Of a stretch of 55,284 bases of DNA, positions 17,666 through 26,424 are shown piece by piece. This stretch comes from an uncultured Lachnospiraceae bacterium (GTDB lineage Bacteria; Bacillota; Clostridia; Lachnospirales; Lachnospiraceae), in assembly GCA_900548905.1 (NCBI GenBank), contig URMK01000044.1, positions 1 to 55,284 on the forward strand. The letters run 5' to 3'. The translations under genes were made by a program, and so were the position numbers. The first letter of the stretch is position 1. The number at the start of each line of letters is the position of its first letter. A model generated the notes under the pieces. The model saw nothing but the letters and a program-made list of their open reading frames with translations, was not told the origin of the DNA and did no database searches.

Positions 17666-18562
17666 TCATTCCTTTACCGCTCCGATCATCAGACCCTGTA
17701 CGAAATATTTCTGCAGGAACGGATAGACGCACATAATCGGCAGCATGCTGGTCACCATAGCGGTGGCCTGTGTGGTCAGGGTGGTCGATTTTGTCGTAAT
17801 TGTCCCGCCGGTAATGGATGCCCCTGTGGACTGGTTGATTTCCACAAGCATCCGGTAAGCCACTGTCCGCAGGGCCTCCTTGTTTACATAGTAGGAAGAA
17901 TCCAGCCAGGAATTCCATTGGTTCACAGCAGAAAATAACGACAAAGTTGCAAGAAACGGTGTGGAAATCGGCATGACAATCCGGAGCAGGGTCTTTAATT
18001 CCGAAGCGCCGTCCAGTTTGGCGGACTCCACCAGCGCCATAGGAATGGAACCGAAAAAGTTGATACCCACGATAATAAAAAACAAATTCAACATAGACGG
18101 TATAACATATACCCAAAAACTGTTTACCAAATGAAGGTTCTTCAAGACAATATAATAGGGAATCAGGCCGCCGGATACATACATGGCAAACACCACCAGG
18201 AAACGATAGATCTTTCCGAACAGCAAATCCTTTCGTGACAGGGTATAGCTTACCAGGCAGGTCATGCACACCGTAAGAAAAGTACCCACAATTGTACGGA
18301 TAAATGACACAGCAAAGGCATTGGTCCATATCTTCTGCCCCAGCAGATTTTTATAATTATCAAGGGTAAAGATCCGGGGCCATAGATATACGCCGCCCCT
18401 CATAAAATCATAGCCATCACTGAAGGAGGCGACTATTACGTACCAGAAGGGATAGGCGGTGACCAGCAGGACAAGGATAAGACAGAACCAAACCACAATA
18501 TCTACAGCCATATCTTCACCGGATTTTATTTTTCTATTTTTCGTCTGCTTGCTTACTTTCAT
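17666..18562 (-). CDS. carbohydrate ABC permease, LplC/YtcP-like, module 1
   Basis: 298 residues, six predicted membrane segments, beginning with a cytoplasmic Lys-rich tail. The EAA loop reads ALVESAKLDGASELKTLLRI, the contact site for the ATPase. The C-terminus PFLQKYFVQGLMIGAVKE is typical of the LplC branch. Its ATG overlaps the stop of the upstream permease by one base (TGATG), indicating translational coupling; GGGGAGGGG is the ribosome site. It partners with the permease at 18562-19515 and the binding protein at 15973-17604. Confidence 0.9.
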   Translation of the reverse strand: MKVSKQTKNRKIKSGEDMAVDIVVWFCLILVLLVTAYPFWYVIVASFSDGYDFMRGGVYLWPRIFTLDNYKNLLGQKIWTNAFAVSFIRTIVGTFLTVCMTCLVSYTLSRKDLLFGKIYRFLVVFAMYVSGGLIPYYIVLKNLHLVNSFWVYVIPSMLNLFFIIVGINFFGSIPMALVESAKLDGASELKTLLRIVMPISTPFLATLSLFSAVNQWNSWLDSSYYVNKEALRTVAYRMLVEINQSTGASITGGTITTKSTTLTTQATAMVTSMLPIMCVYPFLQKYFVQGLMIGAVKE

Positions 18563-19515
18563 CAGAATATCCCCTCCCCGGTAATCTTCTTTGCCACCTT
18601 ATTGCTCATCAGGATCAATACCACCGAAACGGCGGACTGAACCAAATCGGCTGCTGTTGCATAGGCAAAGCGGCCTTCAGATAACCCCATCTTAAAAGCA
18701 TAGGTCTGCAGGATTTCAGAAGCTGAATTATTAATGGCATTTCCGAAAATATAGCTCTGGTCAAAATTAGATCCGCCCATGCCTCCGCCCAGCAGGCCTC
18801 CGATGGAAAGAATCAGTACCGTCACCACAGATCCTCTGATTCCGGGAAAAGTGATATAGCGGATCCGCTGCAGTCTGCCCGCGCCATCGATCTGCGCCGC
18901 TTCATAAAGCTGGGAATCAATACCGCTGATTGCTGCCAGGAAAATAATTGCCCAGTAACCGGTGGTCTTCCAGATGGCTAAAAAGGTCGCCACCCCCCAG
19001 AACAGATCCGGCGATGTCAAAAACTGGATTGGCTCCCTGATTAAACCCCAATCCTGCAGTGCCTGATTGACCAGTCCCATATCCGCATTCAGGAAAGAGT
19101 TGGCAATCGTATAAACCAGGATCCACGATATAAAATTAGGCAGATAAGTAACCGTCTGAACTGTCTTTTTAAATTTCTGTACCTTCATCTCATTTAAGAG
19201 CAGCGCCAAAATGATTGGGGCCGGAAAGGTGAACAGAAGTTTTAATACGCTCAGAACCACTGTATTGCGCAGGATCTCACCGAACCGGTAATAGGAGAAC
19301 AACTCCCTGAACCATTTGATTCCGACCCAGTCCGCCGTCCAGATCCCCGAAAAGCCCATTTGGATCTTATAATCCTTAAAAGCGATGATGATTCCGCTCA
19401 ACGGCAGATAGGAGAAAAGAAACAGAACCGCCATGCCAATCCAGGCAAACGCCTGTAATTCTCTTTGTTTTTTGAATATTTTCCAGCCTTTATGCCATTT
19501 TTCTTTCAATATCAT
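18562..19515 (-). CDS. carbohydrate ABC permease, LplB-like, module 1
   Basis: 317 residues, about six membrane segments, with the EAA loop YEAAQIDGAGRLQRIRYITF. It is the first gene of the module 1 transport operon. The annotated ATG has its AGGGGG only one or two bases away; a TTG two codons downstream (19509) has better spacing and may be the true start. The promoter, direct repeats and hairpin at 19565-19656 lie just upstream. It forms the heterodimeric membrane channel with the next gene. Confidence 0.9.
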   Translation of the reverse strand: MILKEKWHKGWKIFKKQRELQAFAWIGMAVLFLFSYLPLSGIIIAFKDYKIQMGFSGIWTADWVGIKWFRELFSYYRFGEILRNTVVLSVLKLLFTFPAPIILALLLNEMKVQKFKKTVQTVTYLPNFISWILVYTIANSFLNADMGLVNQALQDWGLIREPIQFLTSPDLFWGVATFLAIWKTTGYWAIIFLAAISGIDSQLYEAAQIDGAGRLQRIRYITFPGIRGSVVTVLILSIGGLLGGGMGGSNFDQSYIFGNAINNSASEILQTYAFKMGLSEGRFAYATAADLVQSAVSVVLILMSNKVAKKITGEGIF

Positions 19516-19564
19516 TCCCCCTGTCCGATTTCTTGGTTCTTAAAAGAATGTGTTTAACAAAACA

Positions 19565-19582
19565 CCGGCACAAACGTGCCGG
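19565..19582 (-). terminator. terminator after the module 1 kinase / leader hairpin of the transport operon
   Basis: CCGGCAC and GTGCCGG form a perfect 7-bp stem with a four-base loop, followed on the minus strand by TGTTTTGTT. It lies after the histidine kinase gene and before the first permease gene. Because the predicted promoter at 19598-19626 is upstream of it, the hairpin may also act within the transport mRNA leader. Confidence 0.65.
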
Positions 19583-19597
19583 CGCATCTGTGATGTC

Positions 19598-19656
19598 TTT
19601 ATAATAAAACAATCTGCAAAGAAAAACTTTTGAATACTAGACTTCCTGTTTTTGAA
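19598..19656 (-). promoter_or_regulatory. predicted promoter and tandem operator for the module 1 transport operon
   Basis: On the minus strand TTTTTC (19621-19626) and TATAAA (19598-19603) are 17 bases apart. The heptamer TTCAAAA occurs at 19650-19656 and 19628-19634, exactly 22 bases apart, about two helical turns, just upstream of and next to the poor -35. This is the layout expected for an AraC-type activator such as the YesN-like regulator encoded upstream. Confidence 0.45.
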
Positions 19657-19658
19657 AA

Positions 19659-21374
19659 TCAGACTTGCTGTGGAAGGATGAGTTCCACCTGTGCCCCTTC
19701 TCCGGGCAGATTGGCAAAATGATATCCGTAGGCCGTGCCATACAGCAATCTCATACGGGACAGTACATTATGGATTCCGATATGCTCCCCCCGTTCATCC
19801 GGAGATACAGTACCGGATGCATTCAGTTCTTCCAGCATAGCTTCCGGGAACCCCGGACCGCAGTCACTGATCCGGAGCGTGAGCACATCCTCTGCCAATA
19901 CCGCTTCCAGATGTATCTGCAGCATATCCTCCAGGGACAGTGCATACTTGACTGCATTTTCCACAAATGTCTGTAAAAGCAGTGGAGGAACAAGGATCTG
20001 CAGAATCTCCTTCGTAAATCCCTCCTCCTCTACCCTTATCGTATAAGGGAAGCGTATCCGCTGAATTTCCAGATAATTATGGGTGAATTCCAGTTCCTGC
20101 AAAAGTGGTACAAGCGGCTTCTCCACAGACAGCACATAGCGCACATGCCGGATCAGCTCCAGAGTGATCGTCCGAATCTGTGTCACATTTCCGGAAGCTG
20201 CAAGGGAATAAATAACATTGAGCATATTCAGGAAGAAATGGGGATTTTTCTGGATTTGCAGATATTTCAGGAAGGTTTCCTGCTTTTCCAGACGTTTTTC
20301 ATAGTTCTCTATTTTCATATCATGGATCTGGCCGGTCATTTCGTTAAAGGTCCCGGAAAGTTCCCGCACCTCCTGGCATCCTACCAGTTTCGCTATATGC
20401 GTGTCCAGATTCCCTTCTGAAAAAGCCTTCATCTGCCGGTTCAGTTCGGAAAGCGGCGCAAAAAGAACCCTTTGCAGAGTCAGAAGCAGATGAACCAAAA
20501 ACACACCGCTAACAGCCGCCAGTATAATGAGCCCTGACCACCATATCATCCAGTTGCCCCTAAGCTGCTGCCTGGGCACCAAAGTCACAATAACAGCTGG
20601 AAAACGGTCAATTTTTTTCGTCAACTGTAAGTAACCCTTACCCTGTTCCCAATATGATGAGCCCTCCAGACGGAAAACACGCCCCTTATTTTTCGTTAAT
20701 TCTAATCCGTTCAAATCGGTTAGTCCGGAATCTTCAAACCCGGCCACCTCCTCTAAATCAATAAGCCGGTCCCAAAGCCCGTCCAATGCCACATACACAC
20801 CCAGATATTGTCCATGATGATAATAGATATAAAAAGCAGTCCACATATTGTCAATATTTTCAATCGTCCATTCTCCGACCGCCTGTCCCTGCAGTTCACC
20901 GCTGCATAGTGCTCTCATACGCCCGCGCATTTCCATACGCCTGACCACAAAGGTCATGGAATAGGCAGATATATCATTCCACTGCTTATCGAGGAGAATA
21001 TCCCTCGATGAATCATAAAAGAATATGCCGCTGAAGTCGGGAAAGTACTGACCATAGGAATCCATCTGCAGCGCCACCTGCCGCAGATTATCCACATAGC
21101 TTAGTGAAGTATTGCGCAGCATGCCGAACTTTGCATCAGAGACCAGCGTTACGGTAAGGAAGTTCTCGATCTGCCTCAGCCTGCTCTCCAGCTTGGAGGA
21201 ACCAAAATCCAGCACGCCCTGCATGGACTCCCTGCTTTGCCGGTCCAATGCCCACATGGTAACTGTGCTCACCGTAATAAACATAATCCAGAGGACCAGC
21301 AATATAGCGCCTATCGTAAGCCATATATCCCGCAGACGCCACCGTTTCCGGTTCTCCCCGGTTTCTCTTTTCAT
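19659..21374 (-). CDS. sensor histidine kinase, YesM-like, module 1
   Basis: 571 residues. Membrane segments at about 15-37 and 277-302 flank an extracytoplasmic sensor region; a HAMP-like linker follows. The H-box is QKNPHFFLNMLNVIYSL (LytS/YesM type) and the ATPase N/G boxes include LRISDCGPGF. It probably senses an extracellular sugar and phosphorylates the adjacent YesN-like regulator. Its ATG overlaps the regulator stop by four bases (ATGA), with AAAGGAG upstream. It lies directly upstream of the module 1 transport genes, but a hairpin separates them. Confidence 0.92.
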   Translation of the reverse strand: MKRETGENRKRWRLRDIWLTIGAILLVLWIMFITVSTVTMWALDRQSRESMQGVLDFGSSKLESRLRQIENFLTVTLVSDAKFGMLRNTSLSYVDNLRQVALQMDSYGQYFPDFSGIFFYDSSRDILLDKQWNDISAYSMTFVVRRMEMRGRMRALCSGELQGQAVGEWTIENIDNMWTAFYIYYHHGQYLGVYVALDGLWDRLIDLEEVAGFEDSGLTDLNGLELTKNKGRVFRLEGSSYWEQGKGYLQLTKKIDRFPAVIVTLVPRQQLRGNWMIWWSGLIILAAVSGVFLVHLLLTLQRVLFAPLSELNRQMKAFSEGNLDTHIAKLVGCQEVRELSGTFNEMTGQIHDMKIENYEKRLEKQETFLKYLQIQKNPHFFLNMLNVIYSLAASGNVTQIRTITLELIRHVRYVLSVEKPLVPLLQELEFTHNYLEIQRIRFPYTIRVEEEGFTKEILQILVPPLLLQTFVENAVKYALSLEDMLQIHLEAVLAEDVLTLRISDCGPGFPEAMLEELNASGTVSPDERGEHIGIHNVLSRMRLLYGTAYGYHFANLPGEGAQVELILPQQV

Positions 21375-22921
21375 TTTGAATGCTCCTTTCTCCAGGTCGC
21401 CGGCGCCATACCTGTCCGATTCTTAAAAAAAGTGGTAAATGAAGAGAAATTCACATATCCCACCATCTCCCCAATCTCTCCGACAAGGAAATCCGTCTGT
21501 TCCAGCAATTCGCATGCCATCCTAACTTTAGCATCCGCAATGTATTCTTTCAGGGAAACTCCCGTTTCTTTTTTGAAAATACGATTCAGATAATCAGGAT
21601 GCAGCCCTACATATGCCGCCACCTCCCCGCGTCCAAGTTCCTGTTGCATATTCATGGAAATATACAGCTTTACCCGCTGGATAATAGACTCCGGCGCCAA
21701 TTCCCTGTTCTCGTCCTTTAGACAGGAAAACATCCTCTGATAATACTCCAGCACACCCGGTATGGATCTGGTGTAATCCGGATTTTCCTTAAACAGCTGC
21801 ACCTGTATTTTCTGAAACCGCTCTTTTGTACATACCTCCAGCCCCTTTTCAAATTCCTGATCCATTCTGCGTATCGCAGCATCCAGGGAGGCTGTATTGC
21901 ACTGTTCCGGCGCAAGCCCCGAAAAATAATCCCGCATTTTCTGCAGCAGTTCCGTATACTTTCCTGCAGAAAACAGGCAAAAAAAGCTGCTCTTTACAAC
22001 ATTCGGCAGTTCAAAGGGGAGTGGACAGGTGTGCCGTACCTGAGAAGCCGTATAAATTCCGGGACTAACCGCAAAACGCTCATCCGCCTGCCGCAGCAGT
22101 TCACATTCCTTTTCCCAGCCAGCCAAAGACTGTACCTGCCCCAAATAACAGGAAAGGGCGCAATGGTACCGTTCCTCCATCCATCCTGTTACCCTGGCAA
22201 GCGGTTCAAAAGGCTCTCTTTGAGAATTATCCGAAAAAAACAACCAAAGCCGCTCGTCATAATTATTGACCAGCGCAAATTTTTCTTCGTGAAGCATCTC
22301 CCTGAGCACATTTTCCAATACAAACGACATCAGGGAATGGTTCACATCCCGTATTTTAAAAGAATGATGCTTGACTGCCACAAGAACAGGGCGGAAATGC
22401 AGATGTTCCTTTACCTCATACTCCTCACAGACGCGCCTCAGCCGCTCACCTCCACTGATGTGATGGGCCATAAGCGTCTCCCAGAAAGCATCCATATTCC
22501 GGATTTTCTGTTCCCGCCGTTTCCGTTCCTTCTCCTGTTTCCTAAGCTCCATTACCTTTTCTTCCGCATCCAGGACAGCTTTCTTGAGTTCCTCCTCCTC
22601 AGCCGGCTTCAGCAGGTAATTGCTGCACCCCAGCTGCAGGGCCCGCTTGGCATATTGGAATTCTGAATGGCAGGTCAGAAGGAGTGTCACCACCGGAACC
22701 GGAATTTCTTTCTGCATCCATTCGATCAACTCTATTCCGGTGCCCATAGGCATCTCGATATCACAAAGCAGAATATCGATCTGCTCTTTGGCAAGGATTT
22801 TCTTTGCCTCCTTGATCGACCAGGCTGTCCTGATTCCCGTAATCCCCCAGTCTGCCCAGGGAAAAGCGGAAGGCATACTGTTTATAATAATCTTATCGTC
22901 ATCTACCAGTAGTAATCTCAT
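21371..22921 (-). CDS. response regulator, YesN/AraC-type, module 1
   Basis: 516 residues. The receiver domain (1-120) has the acidic pair at VDDDK and the phospho-acceptor Asp54 in LLCDIEMPMG. A central region of about 280 residues is followed by two AraC-type helix-turn-helices (about 415-516; YVGLHPDYLNRIFKKETG, then GEIGEMVGYVNFSSFTTFF). It probably activates the transport operon 19515-12501. AGGAGAA precedes the ATG. Regulator before kinase with four-base overlap implies one transcript. Confidence 0.92.
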   Translation of the reverse strand: MRLLLVDDDKIIINSMPSAFPWADWGITGIRTAWSIKEAKKILAKEQIDILLCDIEMPMGTGIELIEWMQKEIPVPVVTLLLTCHSEFQYAKRALQLGCSNYLLKPAEEEELKKAVLDAEEKVMELRKQEKERKRREQKIRNMDAFWETLMAHHISGGERLRRVCEEYEVKEHLHFRPVLVAVKHHSFKIRDVNHSLMSFVLENVLREMLHEEKFALVNNYDERLWLFFSDNSQREPFEPLARVTGWMEERYHCALSCYLGQVQSLAGWEKECELLRQADERFAVSPGIYTASQVRHTCPLPFELPNVVKSSFFCLFSAGKYTELLQKMRDYFSGLAPEQCNTASLDAAIRRMDQEFEKGLEVCTKERFQKIQVQLFKENPDYTRSIPGVLEYYQRMFSCLKDENRELAPESIIQRVKLYISMNMQQELGRGEVAAYVGLHPDYLNRIFKKETGVSLKEYIADAKVRMACELLEQTDFLVGEIGEMVGYVNFSSFTTFFKNRTGMAPATWRKEHSK

Positions 22922-23003
22922 TTATTTTTCTCCTGACCAGGGTGCAACATACATCTTGCAGAAAGCAATCAGCAGCGTAATGCACTATATCTTCACAAAA
23001 AAA

Positions 23004-23034
23004 GCTGCGGGATGCTTTTTGCATCCCGTCAGCC
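23004..23034 (-). terminator. rho-independent terminator of module 2
   Basis: CGGGATGC/GCATCCCG (23008-23028) is extended by GCTG/CAGC with one bulge. On the minus strand it is followed by a run of seven T (22997-23003). It lies 22 bases after the GH-A gene that ends module 2. Confidence 0.85.
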
Positions 23035-23055
23035 GTCATTTCCTTCCCTTACAGT

Positions 23056-24360
23056 TCAGGCATCTATTACATGGCATGCCTTTTTCAGCGTTCCAATCAG
23101 TTCTGTCAAATAATCCGCAATTTCCATGGAATCCACATGCTGCTGCCTTCTGTAAGCAGCGATCTTTGCGGTAGGCGGATACGCCATGGGAACCAGTTCG
23201 CCTGCCTCCAGCAGATTAGCCGTATATTCACAGGCTTCCAGAAGATTTTCCACATCCTGGCTGTGTTCAAAACCCTGATTTTGCCTGGCGGCATGCAGAG
23301 TTCTTTCTGCCAGGATACAGGCTCTTCTTACATAATCTTCCTGATTTACATCGGAACGGACAGCACTTTCCCCTCTGTTGCGGAAAAATCCGCAGATAGC
23401 AGACACGATGGAAGGATCCCTGACAGTTCCGTCCGGATAAACCACTCCGTGCACACGGGACCACATATCCTTGCCTATCATCAGTTCGAACAGATACCAT
23501 CCTACCTGGTATTCATCATGCAGTTCAATAGACATATCATAGTGATTGGCTCTCGCAAGACAACACATCTCGTTATCCAGTACGGGCTTGCCATACTTTT
23601 CACCCATCTTTTTCGCATATTCCAAAGCATCACGCATACGCTTCCTCGTAGGAAAATAATCATGGAATACTATCACATCAACCAGCTCGGCCGTCCGGCT
23701 TGCCTCTGTTTCAAAGATAAAAATATTCCCCACGCCAATATCATGAGCCGGATCCTTACTTTTCACATACCTGCAGAAATGCCGGACGATTTCCCATGTT
23801 TTTTCCTGCCGGTAACGAAGCTTTTCCATATCCGGACGTTCCTGATAATCCTGTACGTAAGAAGGTTCTTCGTCGTACCAGGTTACAAAGTTGTCCGTAT
23901 ATCCGGGCTCATTTGCAATATCCCAAAACAAAAGTCCTTCCTCCTGTCCGATTGCCTCGTAAAGCGCGTCAAAATACCGTTCACCGATACACCAGCTGGA
24001 AGGATCCTCCAGCGTCTTATAAATCGGCCTTAAGCCCGCCTCCAGCATAAAACCTCCCGCCGGGATTTCATCTTCGCGAAACCGGAACCCCATAAAAATT
24101 ATGGGATTAGTGGTTATGCCATGCTTCCATGCGGTCTGCACAAAGTCTTTCACATTAGCCAGGAACCTGTCCGGATTCTCCTTATAAAAATCATAGCTGA
24201 GAAAAATCCGTGCACTGTTCAGGCGAAGACGTTCGGCATAGCCCATGTCCCTGTCCACAATATCATGATGATAATCAGCCCAGAACGCTCTGTCATTTAC
24301 GGCATCCGGCTGTGTGTAGTTAAACCCGCGCAATTTCTGATAATCAACCGTTTTTTTCAT
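23056..24360 (-). CDS. clan GH-A glycoside hydrolase, paralogue 2
   Basis: 434 residues from the ATG at 24360 (GAGGGGG upstream; an in-frame start five codons earlier overlaps this ribosome site). Cytoplasmic, no signal peptide. The acid/base is in WDIANEP (Glu151), the nucleophile in PVLDNEMCC (Glu264). Compared with paralogue 1 it has insertions near 95-125 and 155-180 that would reshape the substrate cleft, and the same helical C-terminal tail. It is the last gene of module 2, 95 bases after the permease. Confidence 0.8.
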   Translation of the reverse strand: MKKTVDYQKLRGFNYTQPDAVNDRAFWADYHHDIVDRDMGYAERLRLNSARIFLSYDFYKENPDRFLANVKDFVQTAWKHGITTNPIIFMGFRFREDEIPAGGFMLEAGLRPIYKTLEDPSSWCIGERYFDALYEAIGQEEGLLFWDIANEPGYTDNFVTWYDEEPSYVQDYQERPDMEKLRYRQEKTWEIVRHFCRYVKSKDPAHDIGVGNIFIFETEASRTAELVDVIVFHDYFPTRKRMRDALEYAKKMGEKYGKPVLDNEMCCLARANHYDMSIELHDEYQVGWYLFELMIGKDMWSRVHGVVYPDGTVRDPSIVSAICGFFRNRGESAVRSDVNQEDYVRRACILAERTLHAARQNQGFEHSQDVENLLEACEYTANLLEAGELVPMAYPPTAKIAAYRRQQHVDSMEIADYLTELIGTLKKACHVIDA

Positions 24361-24455
24361 CTTAATCCCCCTCATATCGCAGTCTCATTCGCAACACTGC
24401 ACCAATCAATAGTTTGAAAGAAATATTCAGGCCAGCTCCTGTCGTGCTTTCCCCA

Positions 24456-25346
24456 TCACCCCTTTACCCCGCCGAGCGTAATGCCTTTCACAAAATTGTT
24501 CTGTACAAAAGGATAAATTACCAGTACAGGAAGGACACCTGCAATTGCCATGGCCATACGTACCGAAACCGTGGGAAGATCCGCCAGCAGGGCAGCGGCA
24601 TTCGCATCACCTGACTGCGTCAGATACTGGATATTCTGCACAATACGGTTCAGAAGATTCTGTATGGAATAGAGATCCTGACGTTTGTTCAGGTACACAT
24701 ATCCGTTGTTCCAGTCATTCCAGTAGGCTATCCCGGAAAACAAGCCGATAGTTGCAATAATGGGCTTTGCAAGCGGAACGGCTATCCTCATGAAGGTCTG
24801 TGTCTCGGACGCACCGTCAATATATGCCGCCTCCATGATTTCGTCCGGAATACTGGACGTAAAATAGGATTTCATCAGCAGGATATTGAAGCCGTTCGTT
24901 ACCAGACCGGGAATCAACAATGCCCAGAAGGTGTCTTTTATATGAAAAACATTCACATAGTTAATATAGGTCGGTACCAGTCCCCCATTAAACAGCATAG
25001 TAAAAAATATGTAAAAGGTCATTATCCCTTTCCCTGGTATATCCTTTTTGGAAATTGCATAAGCCAGCAATGTGGTGACACTCAGGGACAGCAGCGTGCC
25101 CGCCGCCGTCAGTTCAAAAGAAACCGTATAAGCCTTCAGAACCTGCGGGTTCTCAATAAAGATATACTTATAGGCTGCCAGGCTGAACTTTTCAGGGAAA
25201 TAGCTGTACCCGTTACGGATCAGGGTGTTATTGTCCGTAAAGGAGGAAATAATAACCAACAGCAGGGGAGCCACGGCCAATATCGTCATAAGTATCATAA
25301 CAGTATTTCCGATGAACTGAAAGCGTTTTTCATCTTTTGATTTCAT
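24456..25346 (-). CDS. carbohydrate ABC permease, LplC-like, module 2
   Basis: 296 residues with six predicted membrane segments. The EAA loop is MEAAYIDGASETQTFMRIAV, and the protein ends PFVQNNFVKGITLGGVKG, the usual LplC-type tail. GAGGAGG is well placed before the ATG. The gap to the upstream permease gene is 14 bases, so the two are co-translated in one operon. It works with the permease at 25361-26305 and the binding protein at 26425-28017. Confidence 0.92.
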   Translation of the reverse strand: MKSKDEKRFQFIGNTVMILMTILAVAPLLLVIISSFTDNNTLIRNGYSYFPEKFSLAAYKYIFIENPQVLKAYTVSFELTAAGTLLSLSVTTLLAYAISKKDIPGKGIMTFYIFFTMLFNGGLVPTYINYVNVFHIKDTFWALLIPGLVTNGFNILLMKSYFTSSIPDEIMEAAYIDGASETQTFMRIAVPLAKPIIATIGLFSGIAYWNDWNNGYVYLNKRQDLYSIQNLLNRIVQNIQYLTQSGDANAAALLADLPTVSVRMAMAIAGVLPVLVIYPFVQNNFVKGITLGGVKG

Positions 25347-25360
25347 AATTTTATTCCTCC

Positions 25361-26305
25361 TCAGAATAATGCGCTGTCAGGATCTATTTTACGGACGATC
25401 AGGTTGGCAGACATTACAAGGATAAATCCGACAATAGACTGATATACACCGGCGGCTGTGGCCATAGGCATATCATTTCTTTCAAGAAGCCCTCTGTATA
25501 CATAGGTATCTATGGTCTGTGTTACCGATAGCAATATGCCGCTCCGCTGGGGCACCTGATAGAACAATCCAAAATCAGAATAAAAGATGCGCCCGACAGC
25601 AAGCAATACCATCATGATGATGGTAGCCCGTAGTAAGGGCAGTGTTATTTTGGTAATCTGCTGCCATTTAGATGCGCCGTCAATGGCAGATGCCTCATAT
25701 ATTTCCCTGTCAAACCCCAAAATTGTGGACAGATATACAATACAGCTATAGCCGACACTCCGCCAGGTCTGCACGAATACCAGGATAAACGGCCAGTACT
25801 TCGTTTCTGTATACCATGAAACCGGCTCAATACCGAACACAGGAAAGATTCTGGTATTCAAAAAACCATGTTCCGCACTTAAAAAAGCAAATACCAGATA
25901 GCTGATAATTACTGTTGACAAGAAATGCGGCAACAGAATGGTGGACTGATACCATTTTTTCCATTTGGTGGTAATCTCCGACAGAAGAATTGCAATTGCA
26001 ACCGCTATGATCACATTAAAAAATATAAACAAAATATTATAGCCCAGTGTATTTCTCGTGATAATCCAGGCATCCTGCGTTTTAAAAAGATATTTAAAGT
26101 TTTTGAATCCAATCCAAGGAGAACCCCAGATCCCTTTTTTGGTAGAATATTTTTTAAATGCCAGAACCAGTCCCGGCAATGGCATATAATTGTTGATAAA
26201 CAAATAAAGAATACCCGGCAGAGCCATAAGGTATACGGGAATATACCTTTTGATAAGTCTTACTTTTTTCTTTGCATTTCTTCCTGCTTTTGCTGTTTGT
26301 TCCAT
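25361..26305 (-). CDS. carbohydrate ABC permease, LplB-like, module 2
   Basis: 314 residues with a positively charged cytoplasmic start and about six membrane segments. The EAA loop is YEASAIDGASKWQQITKITL. It closely resembles the module 3 permease at 34530 (shared YIPVYLMALPGILYLFIN-like start and IDTYVYRGL near the end), more than the module 1 one. The gene is separated from the upstream binding-protein gene by 119 bases that hold a strong hairpin. The ribosome site (AAAGG) is weak. Confidence 0.92.
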   Translation of the reverse strand: MEQTAKAGRNAKKKVRLIKRYIPVYLMALPGILYLFINNYMPLPGLVLAFKKYSTKKGIWGSPWIGFKNFKYLFKTQDAWIITRNTLGYNILFIFFNVIIAVAIAILLSEITTKWKKWYQSTILLPHFLSTVIISYLVFAFLSAEHGFLNTRIFPVFGIEPVSWYTETKYWPFILVFVQTWRSVGYSCIVYLSTILGFDREIYEASAIDGASKWQQITKITLPLLRATIIMMVLLAVGRIFYSDFGLFYQVPQRSGILLSVTQTIDTYVYRGLLERNDMPMATAAGVYQSIVGFILVMSANLIVRKIDPDSALF

Positions 26306-26377
26306 AGTACGCCAGCCTTTCTTTCAAAAAAGGAATAAGAATCTACGGGCGCTATTCCTTTTTCTTATTTTTATCCT

Positions 26378-26408
26378 ACAGAGGGGCCCGTTCCGGCAGC
26401 CCCTCTGT
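26378..26408 (-). terminator. intra-operon hairpin after the module 2 binding-protein gene
   Basis: ACAGAGGGGC and GCCCCTCTGT form a perfect 10-bp stem, with AGGATAAAAATAAG rather than a T run following on the minus strand. Located between the binding-protein and permease genes, it probably stabilises the upstream mRNA or partly terminates, giving more binding protein than permease. Confidence 0.6.
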
Positions 26409-26424
26409 AAAAACTAACCACAGA

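Noticed and set aside
25318..25332. CcpA cre-like TGAAAGCG...TTTCA
   Set aside because: One base too long for a true cre site and inside the first codons of a permease gene, where the bases are explained by the protein.
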